DNA of 64,000 nt. It comes from Vulcanimicrobium winogradskyi (lineage in GTDB: Bacteria > Vulcanimicrobiota > Vulcanimicrobiia > Vulcanimicrobiales > Vulcanimicrobiaceae). Below the pieces are notes generated by a model, which worked only from the letters and a program-made list of their open reading frames with translations, had not been told where the DNA came from and did not search any database. A program made the position numbers and the translations under genes. Of this stretch, positions 35,192 through 43,815 are shown in pieces. The stretch covers positions 248,001-312,000 of the forward strand of contig PLDA01000006.1 of assembly GCA_003134965.1 (NCBI GenBank). The letters are read 5' to 3'. Position 1 is the stretch's first letter, and every line of letters begins with the position of its first letter.

Positions 35192-38100
35192 ATGCAAGCG
35201 ACGGTATCGCTTTTTCGAGGTATCAGCCTCGGACTTTTGCTTATTGCAGCCGGTTGCGGTGGTCGCGCGAGCCATATCATGCCTTCAACGCGTGTGGCTG
35301 TTCCCACCGCCATGTCGGTTTCGCCGGGATCGATTCGGCCGCCGGCGATGGTGAAGACCGAGCGTTTGCCGTCGTCCGTGATGACGTCGTTCCGCTCGAC
35401 GAGGAGCGCAATCGCACCCGTTGGTTGGTCTCAACTTCCCGGGGGCGCAATCGTCGCAGCCACGAGCCCCGATGGATCCGTTTGGGTGCTCTCGAGCCTC
35501 GGGTCGGGACCGGACCGATCGATCTGGCACTACGCGAATGGGACGTGGACGAACGTACCCGGCGCCGCGATGCGCATCGCCGTGGGACCCGACGGAACGC
35601 CTTGGGTCGTTAACTCCGCAGGCAGCATCTATTCATTCGACGGGACAACGTGGAACGGTATCGCGGGTGGTGCGAGCGATATTTCCGTTGGCGCAGACGG
35701 CTCGGTTTATGTCATCTCGAATCAGGGCGGCAACCCGTACGGCCGGGGAATCTGGCGTTTTGCTGGCGGAGCCTGGACGCAGATGCCCGGGGCGGCGGTA
35801 CGAGTTGCTGCGTCCTGGGACACTGGGTCATATACGGGCGGCCTTTCGCCGGGCGGCATTTGGGTCGTGAATGCCGGCAATTCAATCTTTTACTATTCGC
35901 CCAGCACAGGGTTCGTTCAAGTTCCGGGCGCGGCGATCGAAGTGGCACCTACGATCATCGGGGGTATCTTTGCGCTCGGATACCTCCAGAACGCTGACGG
36001 AAGCTATCCAATCTATTATTACGATTTGTCTTCGACGACGTGGACAGTCCAGCCGGGTGCGGCAGTCAGCTTATCCTCAAATTCCGCGTCGACTGTTTAC
36101 GCCATCGGGGTCGCCGGGGGCATTTATAAAGGGTCTGTAAGTACCGGAGGCTTCGGGGGTGGAGCATCATTACCGGCACCACCATGGTGGAACGACTCTG
36201 CCGGAGTGAGTCACCTATGCGACTCCTTCCACAACAGTAATTCTAAACCGTTGCCAGACCCAGGCGCTGTGTACCTCGGGGTCCGCGCATGTGGGCCGCT
36301 ACCGCTAGACAAGATTCAGAAGGACCTGTCGGTCACGTTCACGGGATTTGGCAATTCACCAAATCAAGCGTTGGAGTGGGAATGCGTCGAGCTGAGCATG
36401 CGCTTCATGTATATCGCATATCGTATCCCGGTGTACGGCGCGGACGGCTTCGACATCGCGACCAACTATCGCGGACCGGTTCTTGCGAAGATTCCGAACA
36501 ACGGTATGGGTCCGCTTCCAGTACCGGGGGATATCATCCAGTACGGTGACGGCAATTCGGTGTCATCGACCAAGGTCCCGAATTGCGACGTGGTCGTTCC
36601 AAAGTGCAATTATGGGCATACATCGGTCGTGACCGGCGCATCGATCCCCTCAATCGGCAAGGGAACGATCTATGTGATGGAGCAGAACAACAGTTCGACG
36701 GGCGTCAATATGCTTAGTGTCGAAAATGGAGTTGTCACGGGACGCCCGTACGGAATTACTGCATGGCTTCATCAAGCCGGAACTAATACGATAGTGGGTC
36801 CGAACCCGACCCCGCTCGTCTCTTCGCTGTCACCGACGTCGATGACGGCCAACGGTCAAGCGCAGACGCTCGTGATCTCCGGTAATTCGTTCGCGGCTGG
36901 CGACGTGGTGCAATTCAAGTGGGGTCAGGGACTCGGCGCGAACACGTGGAATCCGTCAAACGCTATGCCGACCGTGAACAATCCTAATCAGATCGCGGTC
37001 TCGATGAACCCCGGCAATGTGTCGGACGTGATCGACGTACGCGTATGCAGCAACGGCGCAGCAACGGCGTGTTCCGACGGGTTGGTCAACGTCGTCGTTT
37101 CTGCGCCATCGTCGGGTGTGCCGACCGTCTCGTCCGTTTCGCCGTCGTCGGTGAATGCAAACGGTCAAGCACAGGTCCTGACCATCAACGGCAACTCGTT
37201 CGCCGCCGGCGACGTTGTAGAGTTCGAATGGGGTCAAGGCTTAGGTGCGGGAAGTTGGCATCTGTCGAATGCCACGCCGAACGTGGTCAACGCTTCGCAG
37301 ATCACGGTGTCCATGAACCCCGGTACGGTCAGTGATACGATCTTTGTACGCATCTGCACCGACAGTACCTCGACGAGCTGCTCTGACGGGAGCAAGAATG
37401 TCGTGGTCACGACGTCGGGCGGCGGCGGCTCGCCGACCGTGTCATCAGTGTCGCCGACGCAGATGTTCGCCAATGGCCAGCAACAGACCCTCACGATAAA
37501 CGGCAGCTCGTTCGCCGCGGGCGACATCGTGCAGTTCAAATGGGGCCAAGGTGCAGGGGCGAATGTTTGGAACACATCGAATGCAACGCCCCAAATCAAC
37601 AGCCCAAATCAGATTTCGGTCGGATTGAACCCAGGGACGGTATCGGACAATATCAACGTGCGGGTTTGTAGCAGCAGCGCCGCAACGAACTGCTCCGACG
37701 GTGCCGCTTCTGTCCTCGTCATCCCACCGGATTTTCTTCCGACGGTTTCGTCTATCTCACCCACTTCGATGCTCGCGAACGGTCAAACGCAGACGCTCAC
37801 GATCTACGGGAGCTCGTTCGCGTCCGGCGACATCGTGCAGTACAAGTTTACTCAGGGCGCCGGCGCGAACTCCTGGAACACCTCGAACGCGACACCGTCC
37901 GTCCTCAGCTCGGGGCAGATCTCGGTCGGCTTGAACCCAGGCACGGTGAGCGACACGTTCCAGGTCCGCGTGTGCAGCAGCAGCGCGGCGACGAATTGCT
38001 CTGACGGCAACGCGACCGTATCGGTCAGTCCAGCGGCGGTGACGCCGAGCGTCTCGTCGCTCTCGCCGACGTCGATGACGGCGAATGGCCAGACTCAAAC

Positions 38101-38950
38101 GTTGACGATCTTCGGTAGCTCGTTTGCATCCGGCGATATCGTGCAGTACAAGTACACTCAGGGCGCCGGTGCGAACTCGTGGAACACCTCGAACGCGACA
38201 CCCTCCGTGCTCAGCTCGGGGCAGATTTCGGTCGGCTTGAACCCGGGCACGGTGACAGACACGTTCCAGGTCCGCGTGTGCAGCAACAGTGCGGCGACGA
38301 ATTGCTCTGACGGAAACGCGACCGTGTCGGTGAGTCCGGTGGTCGCGACACCAAGCGTCTCGTCGCTCTCGCCGACGTCGATGACGGCGAACGGCCAAAC
38401 GCAAACACTGACCATCTTTGGCAACTCGTTTGCGTCCGGTGACATCGTGCAGTTCAAGTACACTCAGGGCGCTGGCGCCAACGCCTGGCACACCTCGAAC
38501 GCGACGCCCTCCGTGCTCAGCTCGGGGCAGATCTCGGTCGGCTTGAACCCCGGCGCGGTGAGCGACACGTTCCAGGTACGCGTTTGCAGCAGCAGCGCCG
38601 CCACGAATTGCTCTGACGGCAACGCGACCGTGACGGTCAGTCCAGCGGTGGTGACGCCGAGCGTTTCGTCGCTCTCGCCCACGTCGATGACGGCGAACGG
38701 CCAAACGCAAACACTGACCATCTTTGGCAACTCGTTTGCGTCCGGTGACATCGTGCAGTTCAAGTACACTCAGGGCGCTGGCGCCAACGCCTGGCACACC
38801 TCGAACGCGACACCTTCCGTGCTCAGCTCGGGGCAGATTTCGGTCGGCTTGAACCCCGGCACGGTGAGCGACACGTTCCAGGTACGCGTTTGCAGCAGCA
38901 GCGCCGCCACGAATTGCTCCGACGGCAATGCGACCGTGTCGGTCCATTAA
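35192..38950 (+). CDS. Giant lipoprotein: tectonin-like propeller, CHAP domain and seven TIG-like repeats
   Basis: 1252 residues. A lipoprotein signal (LLLIAAGCGG, Cys about residue 22) predicts outer-envelope anchoring. Residues roughly 75-310 form tectonin-like beta-propeller blades, each with a WSQLPGGA/WTNVPGAA/WTQMPGAA core. Residues about 330-530 look like a CHAP amidase/peptidase: Cys398 in WECVELSMRF, His476 in YGHTSVVTGAS and a YVMEQNNSS segment. The rest is seven repeats of about 100 residues beginning SSLSPTSMTANGQ, resembling IPT/TIG adhesin domains. It may cleave peptidoglycan or bind surfaces. Base composition is less GC-rich than its neighbours, which hints at transfer. Confidence 0.78.
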   Translation: MQATVSLFRGISLGLLLIAAGCGGRASHIMPSTRVAVPTAMSVSPGSIRPPAMVKTERLPSSVMTSFRSTRSAIAPVGWSQLPGGAIVAATSPDGSVWVLSSLGSGPDRSIWHYANGTWTNVPGAAMRIAVGPDGTPWVVNSAGSIYSFDGTTWNGIAGGASDISVGADGSVYVISNQGGNPYGRGIWRFAGGAWTQMPGAAVRVAASWDTGSYTGGLSPGGIWVVNAGNSIFYYSPSTGFVQVPGAAIEVAPTIIGGIFALGYLQNADGSYPIYYYDLSSTTWTVQPGAAVSLSSNSASTVYAIGVAGGIYKGSVSTGGFGGGASLPAPPWWNDSAGVSHLCDSFHNSNSKPLPDPGAVYLGVRACGPLPLDKIQKDLSVTFTGFGNSPNQALEWECVELSMRFMYIAYRIPVYGADGFDIATNYRGPVLAKIPNNGMGPLPVPGDIIQYGDGNSVSSTKVPNCDVVVPKCNYGHTSVVTGASIPSIGKGTIYVMEQNNSSTGVNMLSVENGVVTGRPYGITAWLHQAGTNTIVGPNPTPLVSSLSPTSMTANGQAQTLVISGNSFAAGDVVQFKWGQGLGANTWNPSNAMPTVNNPNQIAVSMNPGNVSDVIDVRVCSNGAATACSDGLVNVVVSAPSSGVPTVSSVSPSSVNANGQAQVLTINGNSFAAGDVVEFEWGQGLGAGSWHLSNATPNVVNASQITVSMNPGTVSDTIFVRICTDSTSTSCSDGSKNVVVTTSGGGGSPTVSSVSPTQMFANGQQQTLTINGSSFAAGDIVQFKWGQGAGANVWNTSNATPQINSPNQISVGLNPGTVSDNINVRVCSSSAATNCSDGAASVLVIPPDFLPTVSSISPTSMLANGQTQTLTIYGSSFASGDIVQYKFTQGAGANSWNTSNATPSVLSSGQISVGLNPGTVSDTFQVRVCSSSAATNCSDGNATVSVSPAAVTPSVSSLSPTSMTANGQTQTLTIFGSSFASGDIVQYKYTQGAGANSWNTSNATPSVLSSGQISVGLNPGTVTDTFQVRVCSNSAATNCSDGNATVSVSPVVATPSVSSLSPTSMTANGQTQTLTIFGNSFASGDIVQFKYTQGAGANAWHTSNATPSVLSSGQISVGLNPGAVSDTFQVRVCSSSAATNCSDGNATVTVSPAVVTPSVSSLSPTSMTANGQTQTLTIFGNSFASGDIVQFKYTQGAGANAWHTSNATPSVLSSGQISVGLNPGTVSDTFQVRVCSSSAATNCSDGNATVSVH
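37738..38947 (+). repeat. 306-bp tandem coding repeats (last four TIG-like units)
   Basis: Units begin near 37738, 38044, 38350 and 38656 with an exact 306-base period. The last two are almost identical over most of their length (compare 38382-38508 with 38688-38814). The first three units of the protein (36820-37737) are clearly more diverged. The gradient indicates recent expansion or gene conversion at the 3' end. Confidence 0.9.
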
Positions 38951-39001
38951 CCGCAGCCGAACGTGGCGGGAGGTACCTGTCCTCGCGGACGGGGCCTCTC
39001 G

Positions 39002-40228
39002 TTAGCTGAATGCGCTTTCGCCGGTGATCGCTTGGCCGAGGATCAGGGTGTGGACTTCGCTCGTGCCTTCGTAGGTCAGCACGCTTTCGAGGTTGTTCAT
39101 GTGCCGGATCACCGGGTATTCCAGGGTGATTCCGCTCGCGCCCAGGATCGTGCGCGCCTCGCGGCAGATCGCCAGCGCTTCGCGCACGTTGTTGAGCTTG
39201 CCGAACGAGACGTGCGAGGAGTGGGCATTGCCGGCATCCTTGAGCCGTCCGACGTGCAGCGCGACCAGCAGCCCTTTGTTGATCTCCAGCATCATGTTGA
39301 CGAGCTTCTCCTGCGTCAACTGGAACGCCGCGATCGGTTTGTCGAACTGCACGCGCGTCTTCGCGTATTCGAGCGCGCTCTCGTAGCACGCGCGCGCCGC
39401 GCCGAGCGCGCCCCACACGATACCGTAGCGCGCTTCGTTCAGGCACGACAGCGGACCGCGCAGCCCCTTGACGTTCGGCAGCATCGCGTCGGCCGGTAGC
39501 CGGCAGTCCTCGAGACTCAGCTCCGACGTGATCGAGGCGCGCAGCGAGAGCTTCTTCTCGATGTTGCGCGTCGAGAAACCCTTGGTGCCTTTCGGCACGA
39601 CGAAACCGCGGATCGTCCCACCGCTCTTGCCGTCCTCCGCATCGGCCTTCGCCCACACGATCGCGACGTCGGCGATGCCGCCGTTGGTAATCCACGCTTT
39701 CGAGCCGTTCAGCACGTAGTCCGAGCCGTCGCGCCGCGCGGTCGTGCGCATTCCGCCCGGGTCGCTGCCGAAATCCCACTCGGTCAGGCCGAAACAGCCG
39801 ATCGCATCGCCGGTCGCCATGCGGGGCAGCCACGTCGTCTTCTGCTCTTCCGAACCGTGCGCCCAGATCGCGTACATTGCGAGCGAGCCCTGCACCGAGA
39901 CGAACGAGCGGAATCCCGAGTCGCCGGCTTCGAGCTCGAGACACGCGAGGCCGTACGCAACGGCGGTCGTCCCCGTGCAGCCGTAGCCGTGCAGATGCAT
40001 CCCGAGCAGCCCGAGGTCGCCGAGTTCCTTCGCCATCGCGCGCGGGAAGGTATGGTCCTCGAACCACTCGGCGATGTTCGGAAGGACGCGATCGCGCACG
40101 AACGCGCGGACCGTATCGCGGATCAGGCGCTCGTCATCGTGGAGAAGTGCGTCGATCCCGAGGAAGTCGGTCGGCGAGGGCGCCGGCACGTTCGCTCGGT
40201 GCGTGCCCGGCGTGGCGGTTGTGGTCAT
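39002..40228 (-). CDS. Acyl-CoA dehydrogenase, glutaryl-CoA dehydrogenase type
   Basis: 408 residues from the ATG at 40228. FAD-binding landmarks are GCFGLTEWDFGSDPGGM, WITNGGIADVAIVWA and RVQFDKPIAAFQLTQEKL. The C-terminal NLESVLTYEGTSEVHTLILGQAITG places the catalytic Glu at residue 387 in the same TYEGT context as glutaryl-CoA dehydrogenase. Such enzymes oxidise and decarboxylate glutaryl-CoA to crotonyl-CoA in lysine/tryptophan degradation, passing electrons to ETF. The substrate-binding Arg was not checked, so a different short-chain acyl-CoA is possible. It is followed upstream, on the same strand, by two small envelope genes. Confidence 0.9.
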   Translation of the reverse strand: MTTTATPGTHRANVPAPSPTDFLGIDALLHDDERLIRDTVRAFVRDRVLPNIAEWFEDHTFPRAMAKELGDLGLLGMHLHGYGCTGTTAVAYGLACLELEAGDSGFRSFVSVQGSLAMYAIWAHGSEEQKTTWLPRMATGDAIGCFGLTEWDFGSDPGGMRTTARRDGSDYVLNGSKAWITNGGIADVAIVWAKADAEDGKSGGTIRGFVVPKGTKGFSTRNIEKKLSLRASITSELSLEDCRLPADAMLPNVKGLRGPLSCLNEARYGIVWGALGAARACYESALEYAKTRVQFDKPIAAFQLTQEKLVNMMLEINKGLLVALHVGRLKDAGNAHSSHVSFGKLNNVREALAICREARTILGASGITLEYPVIRHMNNLESVLTYEGTSEVHTLILGQAITGESAFS

Positions 40229-40238
40229 ACCGCCGGTT

Positions 40239-40700
40239 TCAGCGGTCCGGCACCGCATCCCCCGGCGGGCCGGCTTCGAGGACGTCCAACCTGAAGCAGC
40301 TCGGCCCGGCCGGATGCCGCTCGAATCCGACGACCGTGTCGATCGTGCCTTCGCCCGCGAGCGCGAACGTCGCGCACAGCCGAAACCGCCGCGCATCGTC
40401 GCGGAGATACCGGTACACCGCGCCGGTCGCGGGGTCGCGCGTCGCATCGGAACCATCCGACCGCAAGGCGCGGAGATCGTGCGGCAGCGCAGGGGGCAGC
40501 AGCGGCGATCGCGACGGCCCGGCGGTCGCGTAACGGATACGCAGTCGCTGCGCGACCCGCTCGAGATCGTCGCTGCGCTGGCGATCGAAGGCTTGGGCAC
40601 GCGCGTGCTGGGGCGAACCGACGAGCGAGCACCCCGCGATCACGCCGGCCGCGACGAGCACGCACGCGGTCAGCGTGCCGATCTTCTCGGTGGTCGTCAC
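40239..40700 (-). CDS. Small lipoprotein-like hypothetical coupled to the DUF5671 gene
   Basis: 153 residues from a GTG that overlaps the TGA of the DUF5671 gene (GTGA). The N-terminal TACVLVAAGVIAGCSLVG has a lipobox-like VIAGC, so the protein is probably exported and lipidated. The mature part (ERVAQRLRIRYATAG...LPHDLRALRSDG...VYRYLRDDARRFRLCATFAL...GPSCFRLDV) has paired Cys residues and no recognised domain. The strict coupling suggests a joint function with the membrane protein. Confidence 0.75.
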   Translation of the reverse strand: MTTTEKIGTLTACVLVAAGVIAGCSLVGSPQHARAQAFDRQRSDDLERVAQRLRIRYATAGPSRSPLLPPALPHDLRALRSDGSDATRDPATGAVYRYLRDDARRFRLCATFALAGEGTIDTVVGFERHPAGPSCFRLDVLEAGPPGDAVPDR

Positions 40701-41350
40701 TCGGCGTTCGCGGGGCGCAGCGTGCGCAGGTAGTAGGCGAAGACACCGCCGCCCAGGCCGATGACCACGATCGTGTTCAAAATGAACTGCGTGGTCAGCT
40801 CGCCCTGCAAGAACGCGCTGACGAAGAAGATTCCGTCGCTGAGCATAATCAAACCGGCGATCACGAGCGCGGCGTGCGTGAGCCACGCACGGATCCCCGA
40901 GTCGAAGGCGTCCGGACGGCGGCGCAGCTCGCCCGCGATGAGCCGGCCGATCACGAGGAAGCATGGGAACGCGACGATCAGCGTCGCGAGCTGCCAGCTG
41001 ACGTCGTAGACGACCGAATGGCCGTAGACGGGATGCGCCGCATCCGGGAACCGGCGTGCGATCAGCTCGATGAAGATCCGGCCGAGCGCCACGGTCCAGA
41101 ATCCCAGCGTGATGAAGTTCAGCAGATACAGGAATGCTTCACGCGCTTGCTCGCCGCGGCCGCTGCGGCTCGGCGGCGCGACCCCGAGCAACTCGCCGTA
41201 GTATGCCGAAAGGCTGGCGTAGATGCGCCGCTCCGACCAGCCGTTCTGGCGCAAGAGCGCGACGAGGGCGTCATCGGGAACCGATCGACTCTTGGCCGTT
41301 CGAACGAAGCCGTCGAGGTCGCCGACGGTGGAGATGCCGATAGTCGCCAT
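40697..41350 (-). CDS. DUF5671 integral membrane protein
   Basis: 217 residues. A short helical N-terminus (DDALVALLRQNGWSERRIYASLSAYYGELLG) is followed by four or so transmembrane helices. The pattern EAFLYLLNFITLGFWTVALG, IVAFPCFLVIGRLIAGELRR, IRAWLTHAALVIAG and FLQGELTTQFILN ends in GGGVFAYYLRTLRP and matches DUF5671 closely. No biochemical role is known to me. It is the first gene of a coupled pair with the lipoprotein-like gene. Confidence 0.83.
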   Translation of the reverse strand: MATIGISTVGDLDGFVRTAKSRSVPDDALVALLRQNGWSERRIYASLSAYYGELLGVAPPSRSGRGEQAREAFLYLLNFITLGFWTVALGRIFIELIARRFPDAAHPVYGHSVVYDVSWQLATLIVAFPCFLVIGRLIAGELRRRPDAFDSGIRAWLTHAALVIAGLIMLSDGIFFVSAFLQGELTTQFILNTIVVIGLGGGVFAYYLRTLRPANAE

Positions 41351-41459
41351 GCGTTGATGATAGGCAATGGCGTTCAGGTGCGGCGTCCGTAGTTCTACGG
41401 ATAGACCGGAGACCGCGTCCTTGTTCGCGCCTCAGGACGCGTGATAGGCTCGGTGTGAG

Positions 41460-42026
41460 ATGGTTAGCACACCGATTCCCCGCTGGCTCGCGAAACTGGA
41501 CGAAGAGAAACCGTACCTCGACGTCCTCGACGGCGAGACACAGCCCGACGTGAGCCCTTATCGTCCGCACGGGCGACTCGCGGTCCGTATCGGTGCGCAG
41601 CTCGACGAATGGGCCGGCGAGCATGGTTCAGTGGGAGCGGAGGTACGCTTCTACTTCCTACGCCCAGACGGCAAGTGGTCGTCGCTTCTCCCCGACGTCG
41701 ACTACATGTCCTACGCCCGCTTGCCGTCAAGCATGGACGATGAGTCTCAACGGCCGCGGATCGCGCCTGACTTGGCGGTGGAGATCATGTCGCCCGGCGA
41801 TCGTCCGGGGCGTCTACGTCGAAAAGTCGAGATCTATCTCGAGTTCGGCGCGCGCGTCGTGATGGTCGTGCATCCAATAAAACGCCGCGTAGTGCTCCAT
41901 CGCGCGAACGGTACCGTCGAAGAGCGCGATGCGCGCGGTGCGTGGGCGCTCGAACCCTTCGACGGTCTGGTCCTCGACTGGGAGAAGATTTACCGCGGAA
42001 TTACGCTGCCAGACGCTTCTCGCTGA
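41460..42026 (+). CDS. Uma2-family protein (DUF820, PD-(D/E)XK nuclease fold)
   Basis: 188 residues. The nuclease-like core reads LLPDVDYMS (Asp), APDLAVEIMSPGDRPGRLRRKVEIYLEFG (Glu-x-x ... Lys) and ARVVMVVHPIKRRVVLHR. This is the Uma2 pattern, a restriction-endonuclease-like fold that is highly amplified in some phyla and has no settled function. All three presumed catalytic residues are present, so the protein may be an active nuclease. It is solitary here, and the next gene begins 80 bases downstream. Confidence 0.88.
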   Translation: MVSTPIPRWLAKLDEEKPYLDVLDGETQPDVSPYRPHGRLAVRIGAQLDEWAGEHGSVGAEVRFYFLRPDGKWSSLLPDVDYMSYARLPSSMDDESQRPRIAPDLAVEIMSPGDRPGRLRRKVEIYLEFGARVVMVVHPIKRRVVLHRANGTVEERDARGAWALEPFDGLVLDWEKIYRGITLPDASR

Positions 42027-42105
42027 GCTCCTCGAGGCTCTTGCCGTCGGGCGCAGCGCACCCTTTTGCATCACTCGATCCGGACGCGAGTACGTGCAGG
42101 TTAGC

Positions 42106-42780
42106 ATGCCAAGCGACACTGCCGCCGCTCTGCGAGGATTCGGCCCGCTCGGAATCCTCGCGATCGTCCTCATCCTGGCGGCCGGGAACCTCCCCGTCGA
42201 CAGCGTCGTCGTCGTCCCCGCGGGCGGCCTCCTGGTGCTCCTCTGGGCTCGACTGTCACAGACTCCATGGCGAGAGATCGGCTACGTGCGGCCGAGAAGC
42301 TGGATCGCCGACTTGGTTCTCGGCGTCGCGTTGGGCTGCGCGCTCAAGCTCGTGACGAAGGCGGTGGTGATGCCGCTGATCGGCGCCGACCCCGTCAATC
42401 ACGCGTACCACTCTCTGGCCGGTAACACCGCCATGCTCCCGTTCGCCGTCTCCGCCATGCTGGCCGCCGGCTTCGGCGAGGAGACCGTCTTCCGGGGCTT
42501 CCTGTTCGAGCGCCTCGTCAAGCTCCTCGGTTCAGGCGCCGGCTCGAAGGCCGCGATCGTCCTCGCCACCACCGCGCTGTTCGCGCTCCTCCACTACCCG
42601 GATCAGGGGCTCGCCGGCGTCGAACAGGCGACCGTCACCGGACTCACGTTCGGGACGATCTTCGCGTTCACGGGCCGCCTCTGGCTGCTGATGTGCGCGC
42701 ATGCCGCCTACGACCTGGCCGCGCTCGCGATCATCTACTGGAACCTCGAGCCCAGCGTGGCGCACCTGATCTTCAAATGA
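42106..42780 (+). CDS. CPBP-family intramembrane glutamic metalloprotease
   Basis: 224 residues from the ATG at 42106 with about seven hydrophobic spans. Catalytic motifs are AGFGEETVFRGFLFE (EExxxR, motif 1), FALLHYPDQG (HxxxB, motif 2) and MCAHAAYDLAALA (motif 4), the complete CAAX protease/bacteriocin-processing set. Such proteins process membrane peptides or protect against self-made bacteriocins in other bacteria. No precursor peptide is obvious, although a 46-residue peptide gene lies convergently 22 bases downstream. Confidence 0.88.
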   Translation: MPSDTAAALRGFGPLGILAIVLILAAGNLPVDSVVVVPAGGLLVLLWARLSQTPWREIGYVRPRSWIADLVLGVALGCALKLVTKAVVMPLIGADPVNHAYHSLAGNTAMLPFAVSAMLAAGFGEETVFRGFLFERLVKLLGSGAGSKAAIVLATTALFALLHYPDQGLAGVEQATVTGLTFGTIFAFTGRLWLLMCAHAAYDLAALAIIYWNLEPSVAHLIFK

Positions 42781-42801
42781 ACTGGGCCTGAGCGAGGCCG
42801 T

Positions 42802-42942
42802 CTAGGCGAACGTGTCGACGATCGTGCCGAGGTCGTTGTCCCCATCCGCATCCGGATCCCGAGCCGTAATCGGGCCAATGTACGGCGGCAGCGCAAGCGT
42901 CTGAACCGGAGCGGTCGACAACGCGGAGACCGGCACAATCAT
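42802..42942 (-). CDS. Small protein, 46 aa, with Asp-rich Ca-binding-like loop
   Basis: Encodes MIVPVSALSTAPVQTLALPP...DPDADGDNDLGTIVDTFA. A TAGGAGA ribosome-binding site lies 7 bases before the ATG. DPDADGDND resembles an EF-hand/dockerin-type calcium loop. Short proteins ending in an Asp-rich loop plus G-x-x-VDT-x-A are familiar to me as unannotated small proteins in several phyla, but I cannot name a family. It has no signal peptide. The gene faces the CPBP protease gene. Confidence 0.6.
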   Translation of the reverse strand: MIVPVSALSTAPVQTLALPPYIGPITARDPDADGDNDLGTIVDTFA

Positions 42943-42978
42943 GCATGTCTCCTACCCGTACCGGCCGACCACTCCCCA

Positions 42979-43002
42979 CCCTTCGACAAGCTCAGGGTGA
43001 CA
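42979..43002 (+). repeat. Dispersed 24-base repeat, copy 2 (intergenic)
   Basis: CTTCGACAAGCTCAGGGTGA, with G for A at one position relative to the other copies. It lies about 50 bases upstream of the rplC promoter. Copy 1 lies at a similar distance upstream of the rpsL promoter. Confidence 0.85.
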
Positions 43003-43052
43003 TCGAGGTTGAACGAACGCCGGGCCCCGTGGAACGCCAGGCCGCCCCGAGC

Positions 43053-43081
43053 TTGACGTCGTGCGGAAAGGTCGGTACACT
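43053..43081 (+). promoter_or_regulatory. Sigma70-type promoter of the rplC-rpsM block
   Basis: TTGACG (43053-43058), a 17-base spacer and TACACT (43076-43081). It gives the S10/spc genes their own start now that rpsJ is separated by a terminator and 8.7 kb. Confidence 0.72.
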
Positions 43082-43101
43082 ATCCCGGTTGTGGTCCGCG
43101 A

Positions 43102-43126
43102 CGCGGGCGCCTTTTCGGCGTCCGCG
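43102..43126 (+). promoter_or_regulatory. Leader hairpin of the rplC transcript
   Basis: CGCGGGCGCC pairs with GGCGTCCGCG (one G-T pair) around TTTTC. It lies about 15 bases after the inferred start of transcription and closely resembles the rpsL leader hairpin in stem length and loop size. It could be an autogenous control or stability element. Confidence 0.45.
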
Positions 43127-43182
43127 GCGAAGGTGTAGATGATACGCCAGGATCCGTGGATATCCGTAAGGGATCGATCAAC

Positions 43183-43815
43183 GTGAAGAACATCATCGGC
43201 CGCAAGGTCGGGATGACCAGCGTGTTCACGGAAGACGGCCGGAGCGTTCCGGTCACCGTGATCCAAGCTGGTCCGTGCACCGTGGTACAAAAGAAGACGA
43301 AAGAGACCGACGGCTACGAAGCCGTCGCGCTGGCGTTCGGCGACGTCAAACCGTCGCGGCTGACCAAAGCGCTCCAGGGACACTACAAGAAGGCCGGACT
43401 CGCGCCCAAGCGCGACATCCGCGAGTTCCGCACGGGGATCGAGGGCGTCGAACTGGGCGCGACGATCACCGTCGACGGTTTCGCGCAGGGCGATCGCGTC
43501 GACGTCCAAGGGATCTCGAAGGGCCACGGCTTCGCCGGCGGCATCAAGCGCCACAATTTCTCCGGCGGCGGTGCGAGCCACGGCTCGATGATCCATCGTC
43601 AGCCCGGTTCGAACGGCGACACCAACGCCGGCCACACCCCCAAGGGTAGCCGCCGTCCGGGCCACTACGGCGTCGACCGCATCACGCATCAAAACCTCGA
43701 AGTCGTCCGCGCCGACACGGAGCGGAATCTGCTGCTGGTGCGCGGCCCGGTGCCGGGCCCGAAGAATGGCCTCGTCATCGTGCAGCTGTCCGTCAAGACG
43801 AAGGTGACCGCATAA
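43183..43815 (+). CDS. rplC: Ribosomal protein uL3
   Basis: I prefer the GTG at 43183, giving VKNIIGRKVGMTSVF at the family N-terminus, 9 bases after AAGGGA. A GTG at 43156 would add nine residues. The core carries GISKGHGFAGGIKRHNFSGGGASHG, whose loop approaches the peptidyl transferase centre, and GSRRPGHYG. uL3 nucleates 50S assembly. The stop overlaps the rplD start by one base. Confidence 0.95.
   Translation: MKNIIGRKVGMTSVFTEDGRSVPVTVIQAGPCTVVQKKTKETDGYEAVALAFGDVKPSRLTKALQGHYKKAGLAPKRDIREFRTGIEGVELGATITVDGFAQGDRVDVQGISKGHGFAGGIKRHNFSGGGASHGSMIHRQPGSNGDTNAGHTPKGSRRPGHYGVDRITHQNLEVVRADTERNLLLVRGPVPGPKNGLVIVQLSVKTKVTA

Noticed and set aside
36820..38950. Possible CRISPR-like array because of regularly spaced repeats
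   Set aside because: The 306-base period is a coding tandem repeat in one long frame with diverging units; there are no short palindromic repeats with unique spacers and no cas genes.
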